Below are positions 6,981-14,223 of a stretch of 64,000 nucleotides of DNA, one piece after another. Positions within the stretch are counted from its first letter, which is position 1. Each line of letters starts with the position of its first letter. The translations under genes and the position numbers were made by a program. The stretch lies in contig LMOK01000001.1 in assembly GCA_001423545.1 (NCBI GenBank), positions 1-64,000 on the forward strand. The letters are read 5' to 3'. The notes beneath the pieces are model-generated. The model was not told the DNA's origin. It searched no databases and saw nothing but the letters and a program-made list of their open reading frames with translations. Origin of the DNA: Orlajensenia sp001423545. GTDB taxonomy: Bacteria; Actinomycetota; Actinomycetes; Actinomycetales; Microbacteriaceae.

Positions 6981-8351
6981 TTGAACACACTCGGCGAAGA
7001 TGCACGCAACCACGGCACTGCCGTTGGGCTCAGCGTCGACCAGATCACGATCAACGGTGGAAAGCCGCTGCGTGGTCGGATCGAACTGAAGGGGGCGAAG
7101 AACCTCGTCACCAAGGCGATGGTCGCAGCAGTCCTCGGGGAGACCCCCAGCGTCCTGAAGGACGTTCCGAACATCAGCGACGTGCGCATCGTGCGCGGCC
7201 TGCTCGAGGTGCACGGCGTCCGCGTCGTCGAGGGCCTCGAAGAGGGCGAGCTGATCTTCGATCCCTCCAACGTCGAGAGTGCGCACTTCGCCGACATCGA
7301 CGCCCACGCCGGGTCGAGTCGCATTCCGATCCTCTTCTGCGGCCCCCTCCTGCACCGTCTCGGCGAGGCCTTCATCCCCGACCTCGGTGGCTGCCGCATC
7401 GGCGACCGCCCCATCGACTTCCACCTCGAGGTGCTGCGCAAGTTCGGCGCCATCGTGGAGAAGCTTCCGAGCGGCATCCGGATGTCGGCCCCGAACGGGC
7501 TGAAGGGTGCCAAGGTCGAGCTGCCGTACCCGAGCGTCGGAGCCACCGAGCAGGTGCTGCTGACCGCGGTGCGTGCCGAGGGCATCACCGAGCTCAAGGG
7601 CGCTGCCATCGAGCCCGAGATCATGGATCTCATCAACATCCTGCAGAAGATGGGCGCGATCATCACGGTCGACACCGACCGCGTCATCCGCATCGAGGGC
7701 GTCGAGCGTCTCGACGGCTACACGCACCGCGCCCTCTTCGACCGCAACGAGGCCGCCAGCTGGGCCTCCGCCGCGCTGGCGACGGACGGCGACATCTTCG
7801 TGGGCGGAGCCCGCCAGTCCGAGATGCTCACGTTCCTCAACGTCTTCCGCAAGGTCGGCGGGCAGTTCGAGATCCACGATGACGGCATCCGTTTCTGGCA
7901 CCCCGGAACCCCGCTCAACCCCGTCTTCATCGAGACCGACGTGCACCCCGGCTTCATGACCGACTGGCAGCAGCCCCTCGTCGTCGCCCTCACCCAGGCG
8001 CACGGCGTGTCGATCGTGCACGAGACGGTCTACGAGCAGCGCTTCGGCTTCGTCGACGCCCTCGTCGAGATGGGCGCCGAGATCCAGGTGCACAAGGACT
8101 GCCTCGGCGGTCAGGCGTGCCGCTTCGGTCAGCGCAACTTCCAGCACTCGGCGATCATCTCCGGCCCGCGCAAGCTGCACGGCGCCGACATCGAGGTTCC
8201 CGACCTGCGCGGCGGCTTCAGCCACCTCATCGCGGCACTCTCCGCCGAGGGTCCCTCGACGGTCTCGAACGTGGGCATCATCGCGCGCGGCTACGAGAAC
8301 TTCATCGGAAAGCTGCAGCAGCTCGGGGCCGACTTCGTTCTCGAAGGATAA
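6981..8351 (+). CDS. murA: UDP-N-acetylglucosamine 1-carboxyvinyltransferase
   Basis: This is the first committed cytoplasmic step of peptidoglycan synthesis: transfer of enolpyruvate from PEP to UDP-GlcNAc. The 456-residue protein has the GAKN motif near residue 38 and the active-site loop LGGCRIGDRPIDFH, keeping the Cys that fosfomycin attacks in MurA. It also has PYPSVGATEQVLL and the C-terminal RGGFSHLIAALSAEG. It starts at TTG with GGAGAAG upstream, 17 bases after leuD, so it may be read from the leu transcript. The lineage is divergent from E. coli MurA but length and motifs fit. Confidence 0.92.
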   Translation: MNTLGEDARNHGTAVGLSVDQITINGGKPLRGRIELKGAKNLVTKAMVAAVLGETPSVLKDVPNISDVRIVRGLLEVHGVRVVEGLEEGELIFDPSNVESAHFADIDAHAGSSRIPILFCGPLLHRLGEAFIPDLGGCRIGDRPIDFHLEVLRKFGAIVEKLPSGIRMSAPNGLKGAKVELPYPSVGATEQVLLTAVRAEGITELKGAAIEPEIMDLINILQKMGAIITVDTDRVIRIEGVERLDGYTHRALFDRNEAASWASAALATDGDIFVGGARQSEMLTFLNVFRKVGGQFEIHDDGIRFWHPGTPLNPVFIETDVHPGFMTDWQQPLVVALTQAHGVSIVHETVYEQRFGFVDALVEMGAEIQVHKDCLGGQACRFGQRNFQHSAIISGPRKLHGADIEVPDLRGGFSHLIAALSAEGPSTVSNVGIIARGYENFIGKLQQLGADFVLEG

Positions 8352-8358
8352 TAGGGGG

Positions 8359-9126
8359 ATGCCGAGCACCACCTCGCCGACGAGACGCGCGCCCCGGGAG
8401 TCCCGCAAGCCCGGGATCTTCTGGCTGCTGGCGGCCATCGCGCTGCCGACGATGAACCTCTCGATCAAGTTCACGTTCCACAACGCCGAGAAGCTCCCCG
8501 CCGAGGGAGCCCTCGTGCTCTCGCCGAACCACTACAGCGAGATCGACCCCCTCGTGATCGGCGTGGCCGTGTTCAAGCAGGGGCGCCAGCCGCGCTTCCT
8601 CGCGAAGGCCTCGCTGTTCTCGGTGCCCGGTATCGGCGCACTGCTGCGCTGGTCGGGCCAGATCCCGGTGGAGCGGGCGGGCGGCAACGGTCACCAGGCC
8701 CTGCGTGCGGCCGAGGACCTCGTGGAGAAGGGACGCCTCGTCGTCGTCTACCCCGAGGGTTCCCTGACGCGAGACCCCGACCTGTGGCCGATGCGCGGCA
8801 AGACCGGCGCCGTGCGCATCGCCCTCGAGCAGGACATCCCCGTCATCCCGGTGGCCCACTGGGGCACCCAGGCGCTGATGCCGCGCTACGGCAAGAAGCT
8901 CGTGCTGTTCCGCCGCAAGCCCATCCACGTGTCATTCGGAGACGCGGTCGACCTCGACGACTTCCGGGGTCGGCCTCTCGAGCCGGCGCTGCTGGCCGAG
9001 GCGACGAACCGGGTCATGGATGCCGTCACGGGGCTGCTGGCCGAGCTTCGCGGCGAGCCCGTCCCCGCCGAACGCTGGGACCCGGCCACGCACAAGCAGA
9101 CCGAGACCGGCCGCTTCGATGGCTAA
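8359..9126 (+). CDS. 1-acyl-sn-glycerol-3-phosphate acyltransferase (PlsC family)
   Basis: The 255-residue protein has one N-terminal hydrophobic segment and the acyltransferase motif NHYSEID (HX4D) near residue 58. The phosphate-binding block is VVVYPEGSLTRDP, followed by IPVIPVAHWGTQ. It should acylate lysophosphatidate at the membrane. It starts 7 bases after murA and overlaps gpsA by 8 bases, forming a lipid/wall operon. Confidence 0.9.
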   Translation: MPSTTSPTRRAPRESRKPGIFWLLAAIALPTMNLSIKFTFHNAEKLPAEGALVLSPNHYSEIDPLVIGVAVFKQGRQPRFLAKASLFSVPGIGALLRWSGQIPVERAGGNGHQALRAAEDLVEKGRLVVVYPEGSLTRDPDLWPMRGKTGAVRIALEQDIPVIPVAHWGTQALMPRYGKKLVLFRRKPIHVSFGDAVDLDDFRGRPLEPALLAEATNRVMDAVTGLLAELRGEPVPAERWDPATHKQTETGRFDG

Positions 9127-10267
9127 GCCGCCGAAGCCCTCCACCGTCAAGCGCGGCACCAGAGTCGCGGTCCTCGGCGCCGGCAGCTGGGGCACCACCT
9201 TCGCCAAGATCCTCGCCGACGGCGGCGCCGACGTCATGATCTGGGCGCGGCGGCCCGAGCTGGCGCGCGAGATCCAGGAGGCCAAGCGCAACAGCGACTA
9301 CCTCCCCGGCATCAACCTGCCCGTCTCGCTCCGCGCGACCTCACGCCTCGACCTCGCCCTCGCGGGTGCCGAGCAGGTCTTCCTGGCTGTGCCCAGCCAG
9401 TCCCTGCGCGAGACCCTGGCAGCGGCCCGCCCGCACCTCGGTGCGAACGCGATCGTCGTGTCGCTCATGAAGGGCGTCGAGAAGGGCACCGACCTCCGCA
9501 TGAGCGAGGTCATCGGCGAGGCCCTCCCGATCCCGGCGGAGCAGATCGCGGTGGTCTCCGGACCCAACCTCGCCCTGGAGATCGCCAAGGAGCAGCCGAC
9601 GGCGGCCGTCGTCTCCTCCACCAGCCTCGAGACGGCCCAGGCCGTCGCCAAGCTCGCGAGCACGGGATACTTCCGCACGTTCGTCAACACCGACGTCATC
9701 GGCACGGAGTTCGGCGGGGTGCTCAAGAACCTCATCGCCGTGGCGATCGGCATCGTCGACGGCGTCGGCTACGGCGAGAACACGAAGGCGTCGATCATCA
9801 CCCGCGGTCTCGTCGAGATGACGGACTTCGCCGTCGCGCACGGCGCCCACGTCGAGACCCTCTCCGGCCTCGCCGGACTCGGCGACCTCATCGCCACCTG
9901 CCAGTCGCCGCTCTCGCGCAACAACACGGCGGGGCGCCTTCTCGGGCAGGGGCTCTCGATGGCCGACGTCACGAAGCAGATGAAGCAGACCACCGAGGGA
10001 TTCGCATCCGTCGGCCCGGTTCTGGAACTGGCCAAGGCGAAGGGCGTCGACATGCCCATCGTCGAGCAGGTGCGACAGGTGCTGGCGGGTACTCTCAGGC
10101 CCGCAGACATCGCACCCCACCTCACGACAGACTCGGACGAGCCCCAGGGCGAAAGGAATCTCGATGACGCACAAGCTCAGGGTGGTGCTGCTGTTTGGCG
10201 GTCGGTCAAGCGAGCATTCCATCAGCTGCGCAACGGCGGGGGGAGTTCTCTCGGCGATCGACCGTGA
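9119..10267 (+). CDS. gpsA: NAD(P)-dependent glycerol-3-phosphate dehydrogenase
   Basis: Supplies sn-glycerol 3-phosphate for phospholipids. The Rossmann motif VLGAGSWGTTFAKIL is near residue 18, VVSGPNLALEIAKEQPT is in the middle, the catalytic Lys lies in GGVLKNLIAVAIGI, and TLSGLAGLGDLIATC follows. At 382 residues it is about 40 longer than usual. The extra C-terminal tail after HLTTDSDEPQGERN is read out of frame across the first 104 bases of ddl and has no family counterpart, so it is probably a read-through tail caused by loss of an earlier stop. Confidence 0.93.
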   Translation: MAKPPKPSTVKRGTRVAVLGAGSWGTTFAKILADGGADVMIWARRPELAREIQEAKRNSDYLPGINLPVSLRATSRLDLALAGAEQVFLAVPSQSLRETLAAARPHLGANAIVVSLMKGVEKGTDLRMSEVIGEALPIPAEQIAVVSGPNLALEIAKEQPTAAVVSSTSLETAQAVAKLASTGYFRTFVNTDVIGTEFGGVLKNLIAVAIGIVDGVGYGENTKASIITRGLVEMTDFAVAHGAHVETLSGLAGLGDLIATCQSPLSRNNTAGRLLGQGLSMADVTKQMKQTTEGFASVGPVLELAKAKGVDMPIVEQVRQVLAGTLRPADIAPHLTTDSDEPQGERNLDDAQAQGGAAVWRSVKRAFHQLRNGGGSSLGDRP

Positions 10268-11264
10268 GAAGTACGACGTCATCCCCGTCGGCATCACCCG
10301 CGACGGAGCCTTCGTGCTCGAGTCCGATGATGCCCACCGCTTCGCCCTCGACCCGCAGGCACTGCCCGAGGTCGTCGACAACGGCACCCGCATCACCTGG
10401 CCCGAGAGCGCTGCGACCCGCGAACTGCGGGTGACGGATGCCGCCGGCGAACGATCGCTCGGCGACGTCGACCTGGTCTTCCCCATCCTCCACGGCCCCT
10501 TCGGCGAGGACGGCACTCTGCAGGGCATGCTCGAACTCGTCGGGCTGCCCTACGTGGGGTCCGGCGTGCTCGCGAGCGCGCTCGGAATGGACAAGCACTT
10601 CACCAAGCTGGTCCTGCAGCATGCGGGCATCGAGGTGGCACCGTGGCGCACCATCACGGCCCAGGAGTGGGACCGCGATCCCGCCGCCGTGCGCGCGTCC
10701 GTCGCCGGCCTCGGCCTGCCCGTGTTCGTCAAGCCCGCCCGGGCGGGGTCCAGTGTCGGCGTGAGCAAGGTCTCGGAGGTCGGCGAGTTCGACGCCGCCT
10801 TCGCGACCGCCTTCGCCGAGGATGACAAGGTGCTCGTCGAGACGGGCGTCGTCGGCCGCGAGCTCGAGATCGCCATCCTCGGAGGCGCCCACGGCGAGAG
10901 CCCGCGGTCCTCCGTCGCCGGTGAGGTCATCATGTCGGGGCGGGAGTTCTACGACTTCGAGGCGAAGTACCTCGACGCTCCCGGCGTGCAGCTCACCTGC
11001 CCGGCGGACCTGCGCGAGGACCAGCTCGCCGAGATGAGCAAGATCGCCATCGCGGCGTTCGAGGCCATCGGCGCCGAGGGGCTGTCGCGGGTCGACTTCT
11101 TCCTCACCGACACCGGCTTCGTGATCAACGAGATCAACACGATGCCCGGCTTCACGCCCATCTCGATGTTCCCGACCTGCTGGTTGAACTCGGGGCTCAG
11201 TTATCCCGAGCTGATCGACGAGCTCATCCGTGTCGCCGTGGCGCGCGGGGTCAGGGTCGGCTGA
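10164..11264 (+). CDS. ddl: D-alanine--D-alanine ligase
   Basis: The 366-residue ATP-grasp enzyme makes the D-Ala-D-Ala dipeptide for peptidoglycan. It starts with the family N-terminus LRVVLLFGGRSSEHSISCATAGG. It continues with PILHGPFGEDGTLQGMLELVGLPYVG, FVKPARAGSSVGVSK in the ATP site, and a metal-binding end FVINEINTMPGFTP. The family start is unambiguous, so its 104-base overlap with the end of gpsA is real. AAAGGAATCTCG lies just upstream of the ATG as a ribosome-binding site. Confidence 0.95.
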   Translation: MTHKLRVVLLFGGRSSEHSISCATAGGVLSAIDREKYDVIPVGITRDGAFVLESDDAHRFALDPQALPEVVDNGTRITWPESAATRELRVTDAAGERSLGDVDLVFPILHGPFGEDGTLQGMLELVGLPYVGSGVLASALGMDKHFTKLVLQHAGIEVAPWRTITAQEWDRDPAAVRASVAGLGLPVFVKPARAGSSVGVSKVSEVGEFDAAFATAFAEDDKVLVETGVVGRELEIAILGGAHGESPRSSVAGEVIMSGREFYDFEAKYLDAPGVQLTCPADLREDQLAEMSKIAIAAFEAIGAEGLSRVDFFLTDTGFVINEINTMPGFTPISMFPTCWLNSGLSYPELIDELIRVAVARGVRVG

Positions 11265-11294
11265 CGCCGTCGCGACAGTGGGCGCCGGATGGTT

Positions 11295-11804
11295 TCAGCC
11301 GGCCGGCGTCGGAGTGCTGGTCGGTTCCGGCACGTCGGTGACGTCGGTGCACTGCGCCGTCGGCTCGATGATGGACACCGCCGAGGCGAGGTCGGCCAGG
11401 GTCGTCGCTCCACTCACCCTGTCGTAGTCGAGGATGACCTCGACCGCCGGGCTGCGCCCGAACGTCGTGAAGCGATAGGTCGGGGCGTCGGAGTCGTCCT
11501 GGATCCAGTCGACGCCGTTCACGCTCACGCACTCGTCCGTCGTCGGGCCCGGAGTGGGAACGCCGCAGCGAAGCAGCACGGAGGCCGGGTCGCCCCATGC
11601 CCCCGTGCCCTGGGCGCCGGTCTCCCTCGCCGCCTGGTCGGCGACGGTGGGAGGAAGGCGCACGACGACGTCTGCGCAGGCCGTGTCCTTCGCATCGGCC
11701 GCGGGCTCGAGCGAGACGGCGGATGCGCAGCCCGTGAGGGCGACGGCGGCGAGGACGAGGGTGCAGGGGAGCGCCGCGGAACGCAGCGCAGAACGGAATG
11801 ACAT
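11295..11804 (-). CDS. DUF3515 family lipoprotein
   Basis: The 169-residue protein starts with a lipoprotein signal: basic N-terminus, hydrophobic stretch and lipobox LTGC near residue 25. The mature part contains DVVVRLPPTVADQ and two spaced Cys residues (RCGVP, ECVSV) that may form a disulfide. It ends in a Pro/Thr tail. A DUF3515 protein between ddl and thiL is a recurring actinobacterial arrangement; its function is unknown. The start is fixed by TAGCCT (minus strand, 11817-11812), which ends 7 bp before the ATG. Confidence 0.82.
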   Translation of the reverse strand: MSFRSALRSAALPCTLVLAAVALTGCASAVSLEPAADAKDTACADVVVRLPPTVADQAARETGAQGTGAWGDPASVLLRCGVPTPGPTTDECVSVNGVDWIQDDSDAPTYRFTTFGRSPAVEVILDYDRVSGATTLADLASAVSIIEPTAQCTDVTDVPEPTSTPTPAG

Positions 11805-11811
11805 CGCTTTC

Positions 11812-11821
11812 AGGCTACCGT
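11812..11821. promoter_or_regulatory. Overlapping divergent -10 boxes of DUF3515 gene and thiL
   Basis: The ten bases AGGCTACCGT hold TACCGT for thiL (11816-11821, plus) and TAGCCT for the DUF3515 gene (11817-11812, minus), sharing the TA pair. Each hexamer is 7 bp from its own ATG and the whole intergenic gap is 24 bp. Both transcripts would be leaderless and the two promoters should exclude each other. Confidence 0.6.
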
Positions 11822-11828
11822 GTGAGGA

Positions 11829-12818
11829 ATGACTGAAGCTTCGAGCACGACCGTCGGCGGGCTGAGTGAGCTGGCCGTGCTCGCCCGGATCTTCCCGCGG
11901 CTTCCGGACGCTGATGCGGCCATCGTCGGGCCCGGTGACGATGCCGCCGTGATCTCGGCTCCGGATGCGCGCTTCGTCGTCACGACCGACATGATGGTGC
12001 ACGGACCCGACTTCAGGCTGGCCTGGTCGACGCCGTTCGATCTGGGCTGGAAGGCCGCAGCCACCAACCTCTCCGATGTGGCCGCCATGGGAGCGGTGCC
12101 GACAGCCCTGGTCGTGGCCCTCGCCGTGCCTCCGTCGCTGGACGTCTCCGTCGTCGAGGGCTTCGCCGACGGACTGCGGGCGGCCTGCGAGGCTCTGTCG
12201 CCCGGCTGCGGCGTCGTGGGCGGCGACCTCTCGGCATCCGACACCCTCACCGTCGCCGTCACGGCGTTCGGCGACCTGCAGGGCCGCGCCCCGGTGTTGC
12301 GATCGGGAGCCCGCCCCGGCGACGTCGTGGCTCTCGCCGGAGAGCTCGGCCTCGCCGCCGAGGGACTCGGCCTGCTGTTCCATGCCGGGGTCGACGCTCA
12401 GGGGCGGCCCGACGCGGAACTCGCAGCAGGACTCCGCCTGCGGCATCCGTCAGCCATCGACGCCCAGCTCGCTCCGACTCCGCCCATCGGTGCCGGCCCT
12501 GCCGCCGCGATCGGCGGTGCGACCGCCATGCTCGACGTCTCGGACGGGCTGTCCCTCGATGCAGCGCGCATCGCCCGGTCGAGTGGTGTCGGCATCGACT
12601 TCGACTCGGTGGAGCTCGGCGACGACATCGAGCGCGCTCTGGGGGGAGGAGAGGACCATGGCCTGCTGGCGACCTTCCCGCCGGAATCGGTCGTGCCGGC
12701 ACCCTTCCGCGTCATCGGGCGGGTGACCGAGGGCTCGGGCACGGTGAGCGTCGACGGCACGCCGCACGACGCCGTCGGCTGGGATCCCTACAGCGGGTGG
12801 GACGGCGCCGCGGGCTAG
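11829..12818 (+). CDS. thiL: Thiamine-monophosphate kinase
   Basis: The 329-residue PurM-like kinase converts thiamine phosphate to thiamine diphosphate. Features seen: VGPGDDAAVISAPDARFVVTTDMMVHGPDF (Mg-ATP site, residues 37-67), KAAATNLSDVAAMGA, CGVVGGDLSAS, and MLDVSDGLSLDAARIAR toward the C-terminus. It is transcribed away from the DUF3515 gene by a probably leaderless promoter. Confidence 0.93.
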   Translation: MTEASSTTVGGLSELAVLARIFPRLPDADAAIVGPGDDAAVISAPDARFVVTTDMMVHGPDFRLAWSTPFDLGWKAAATNLSDVAAMGAVPTALVVALAVPPSLDVSVVEGFADGLRAACEALSPGCGVVGGDLSASDTLTVAVTAFGDLQGRAPVLRSGARPGDVVALAGELGLAAEGLGLLFHAGVDAQGRPDAELAAGLRLRHPSAIDAQLAPTPPIGAGPAAAIGGATAMLDVSDGLSLDAARIARSSGVGIDFDSVELGDDIERALGGGEDHGLLATFPPESVVPAPFRVIGRVTEGSGTVSVDGTPHDAVGWDPYSGWDGAAG

Positions 12819-12825
12819 GTCGGCG

Positions 12826-13416
12826 CTATTCGGCGGTCCTGTGGGTCGCCGTCGACGCGGTGGCCCACCACAGTGTGGTGTCGCCGTACTTCTTCTCACG
12901 GTCGAGCTCGAGGCCGTGGGGGAGAGTCGGCTGGTCTGAGCGCGTGCTGCGCTCGATCATGACCGTGGCCCCCGGGGCGAGATGGTGCACGAGAAGAGCC
13001 ACGGAGCGGTCGAGCTCGTCGCCGGGAAGGTCGTAGGGCGGGTCGAGGAAGACGAGGTCGAAGTCACCGACGACGCCCTCGAGGTAGTGCTGCACCGACT
13101 GGGCGGCGACGGTGATGCGCGGCCTCCCGCTGGTCGGGGCCGTGCGCAGCACCGATTCGGTGTTCTTGCGGCAGATCGCCGCGGCTGCGGCATTCCGTTC
13201 GACGAGCACCACGGATGCCGCACCTCTGCTGGCGGCCTCGAGACCGAGCGACCCCGTGCCCGCGTAGAGGTCGAGCACGTGGGCCCCGCGGATCTCGTCG
13301 CGGGCGTCGAGCGCCGAGAAGATGGCCTCCCGCACCCTGTCGCTGGTGGGGCGGGTACCGCTCCGGGGCACGGCGAGGGTGAGGGAACCGGCGAAGCCGG
13401 AGACGATGCGCGTCAT
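12826..13416 (-). CDS. rsmD: 16S rRNA (guanine(966)-N(2))-methyltransferase
   Basis: The 196-residue SAM-dependent methyltransferase has the family N-terminus RIVSGFAGSLTLAVP and RPTSDRVREAIFSAL, SAM motif I VLDLYAGTGSLGLEAASRGA near residue 47, and catalytic motif FLDPPYDLP near residue 122. It modifies G966 of 16S rRNA. It is convergent with thiL and divergent from the TPR gene. TAGGCT (13431-13426, minus) lies 9 bp before the start. Confidence 0.92.
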   Translation of the reverse strand: MTRIVSGFAGSLTLAVPRSGTRPTSDRVREAIFSALDARDEIRGAHVLDLYAGTGSLGLEAASRGAASVVLVERNAAAAAICRKNTESVLRTAPTSGRPRITVAAQSVQHYLEGVVGDFDLVFLDPPYDLPGDELDRSVALLVHHLAPGATVMIERSTRSDQPTLPHGLELDREKKYGDTTLWWATASTATHRTAE

Positions 13417-13464
13417 AACGAAGTGAGCCTACCCGCGCACGGACATGGGTGTGATGATGGATGG

Positions 13465-14223
13465 GTGGGGGACACGACGATTCAGCTCCAGACCATCGAC
13501 CAGTCCATTCTGGACACGCTGTGGGATTTCTCGGATCCAGCGGCGTCAGCGGAGCGCTTCCAGGCGGCCGCCGACGACCTCGCCTACAGCGAGGAGGCCC
13601 GCGAGGAGATCGCGACCCAGCTGGCGCGAGCCCTCGGGCTGATGGAGCAGTACGACGACGCCGAGGCCGTGCTCGACTCGATCGTGCCGTCATCGCCCAT
13701 CGTCGAGGCGCGCATAGCCCTGGAGCGCGGCAGGCTGCGGCTGGCACAGAACGAGCCCATCGTGGCCGTGCCGCTGTTCACGAAGGCCGCCAGGCGTGCG
13801 GCATCCGGTCGCGTGACGTTCCTCACCCTCGATGCCCTGCACATGCTCGCCATCGCCGACGCGGGGCACGAGGAGGAATGGGCCGAGGTCGGCTTCGCCG
13901 TGCTCGAGCGCGCGAGCCAGCCGCGCACCCGCCGCTGGGGCGTCGCGCTGCACAACAACCTGGGCTGGTACCTGCACGACGGTGGCCGGGCAGCCGAGGC
14001 CCTGCCGCACTTCGAACGCGCCCTCGAGTACGCCCGGGAGGTGGGAACGGCCGACCAGCGCTTCATCGGGCGCTGGGCCGTCGCGCGGTGCCTGCGCACC
14101 CTCGGCCGGACCGATGAGGCTCTCGTGCAGCAGCGCTCCCTCGCCGAGAAGCGGCCGGACGACCCGTACGTGGCCGCCGAGATCCGTGCCCTGACGGAGG
14201 ATCGCTCTACGATCGAGGAATGA
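13465..14223 (+). CDS. Tetratricopeptide-repeat-type helical protein
   Basis: The 252-residue protein is almost wholly helical with TPR-like units: AQNEPIVAVPLFTKAARRA, GVALHNNLGWYLHDGGRAAEALPHFERALEYAREVG and WAVARCLRTLGRTDEALVQQRSLAE. There is no signal or membrane segment. The GTG at 13465 is the only close in-frame start after the rsmD divergence. The stop overlaps the recG start (ATGA), so it is probably co-translated with recG. I know of no defined role. Confidence 0.7.
   Translation: MGDTTIQLQTIDQSILDTLWDFSDPAASAERFQAAADDLAYSEEAREEIATQLARALGLMEQYDDAEAVLDSIVPSSPIVEARIALERGRLRLAQNEPIVAVPLFTKAARRAASGRVTFLTLDALHMLAIADAGHEEEWAEVGFAVLERASQPRTRRWGVALHNNLGWYLHDGGRAAEALPHFERALEYAREVGTADQRFIGRWAVARCLRTLGRTDEALVQQRSLAEKRPDDPYVAAEIRALTEDRSTIEE

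Noticed and set aside
9020..9118. N-terminal extension of gpsA
   Set aside because: The extension is out-of-frame plsC sequence; the Rossmann start lies just after ATG 9119.
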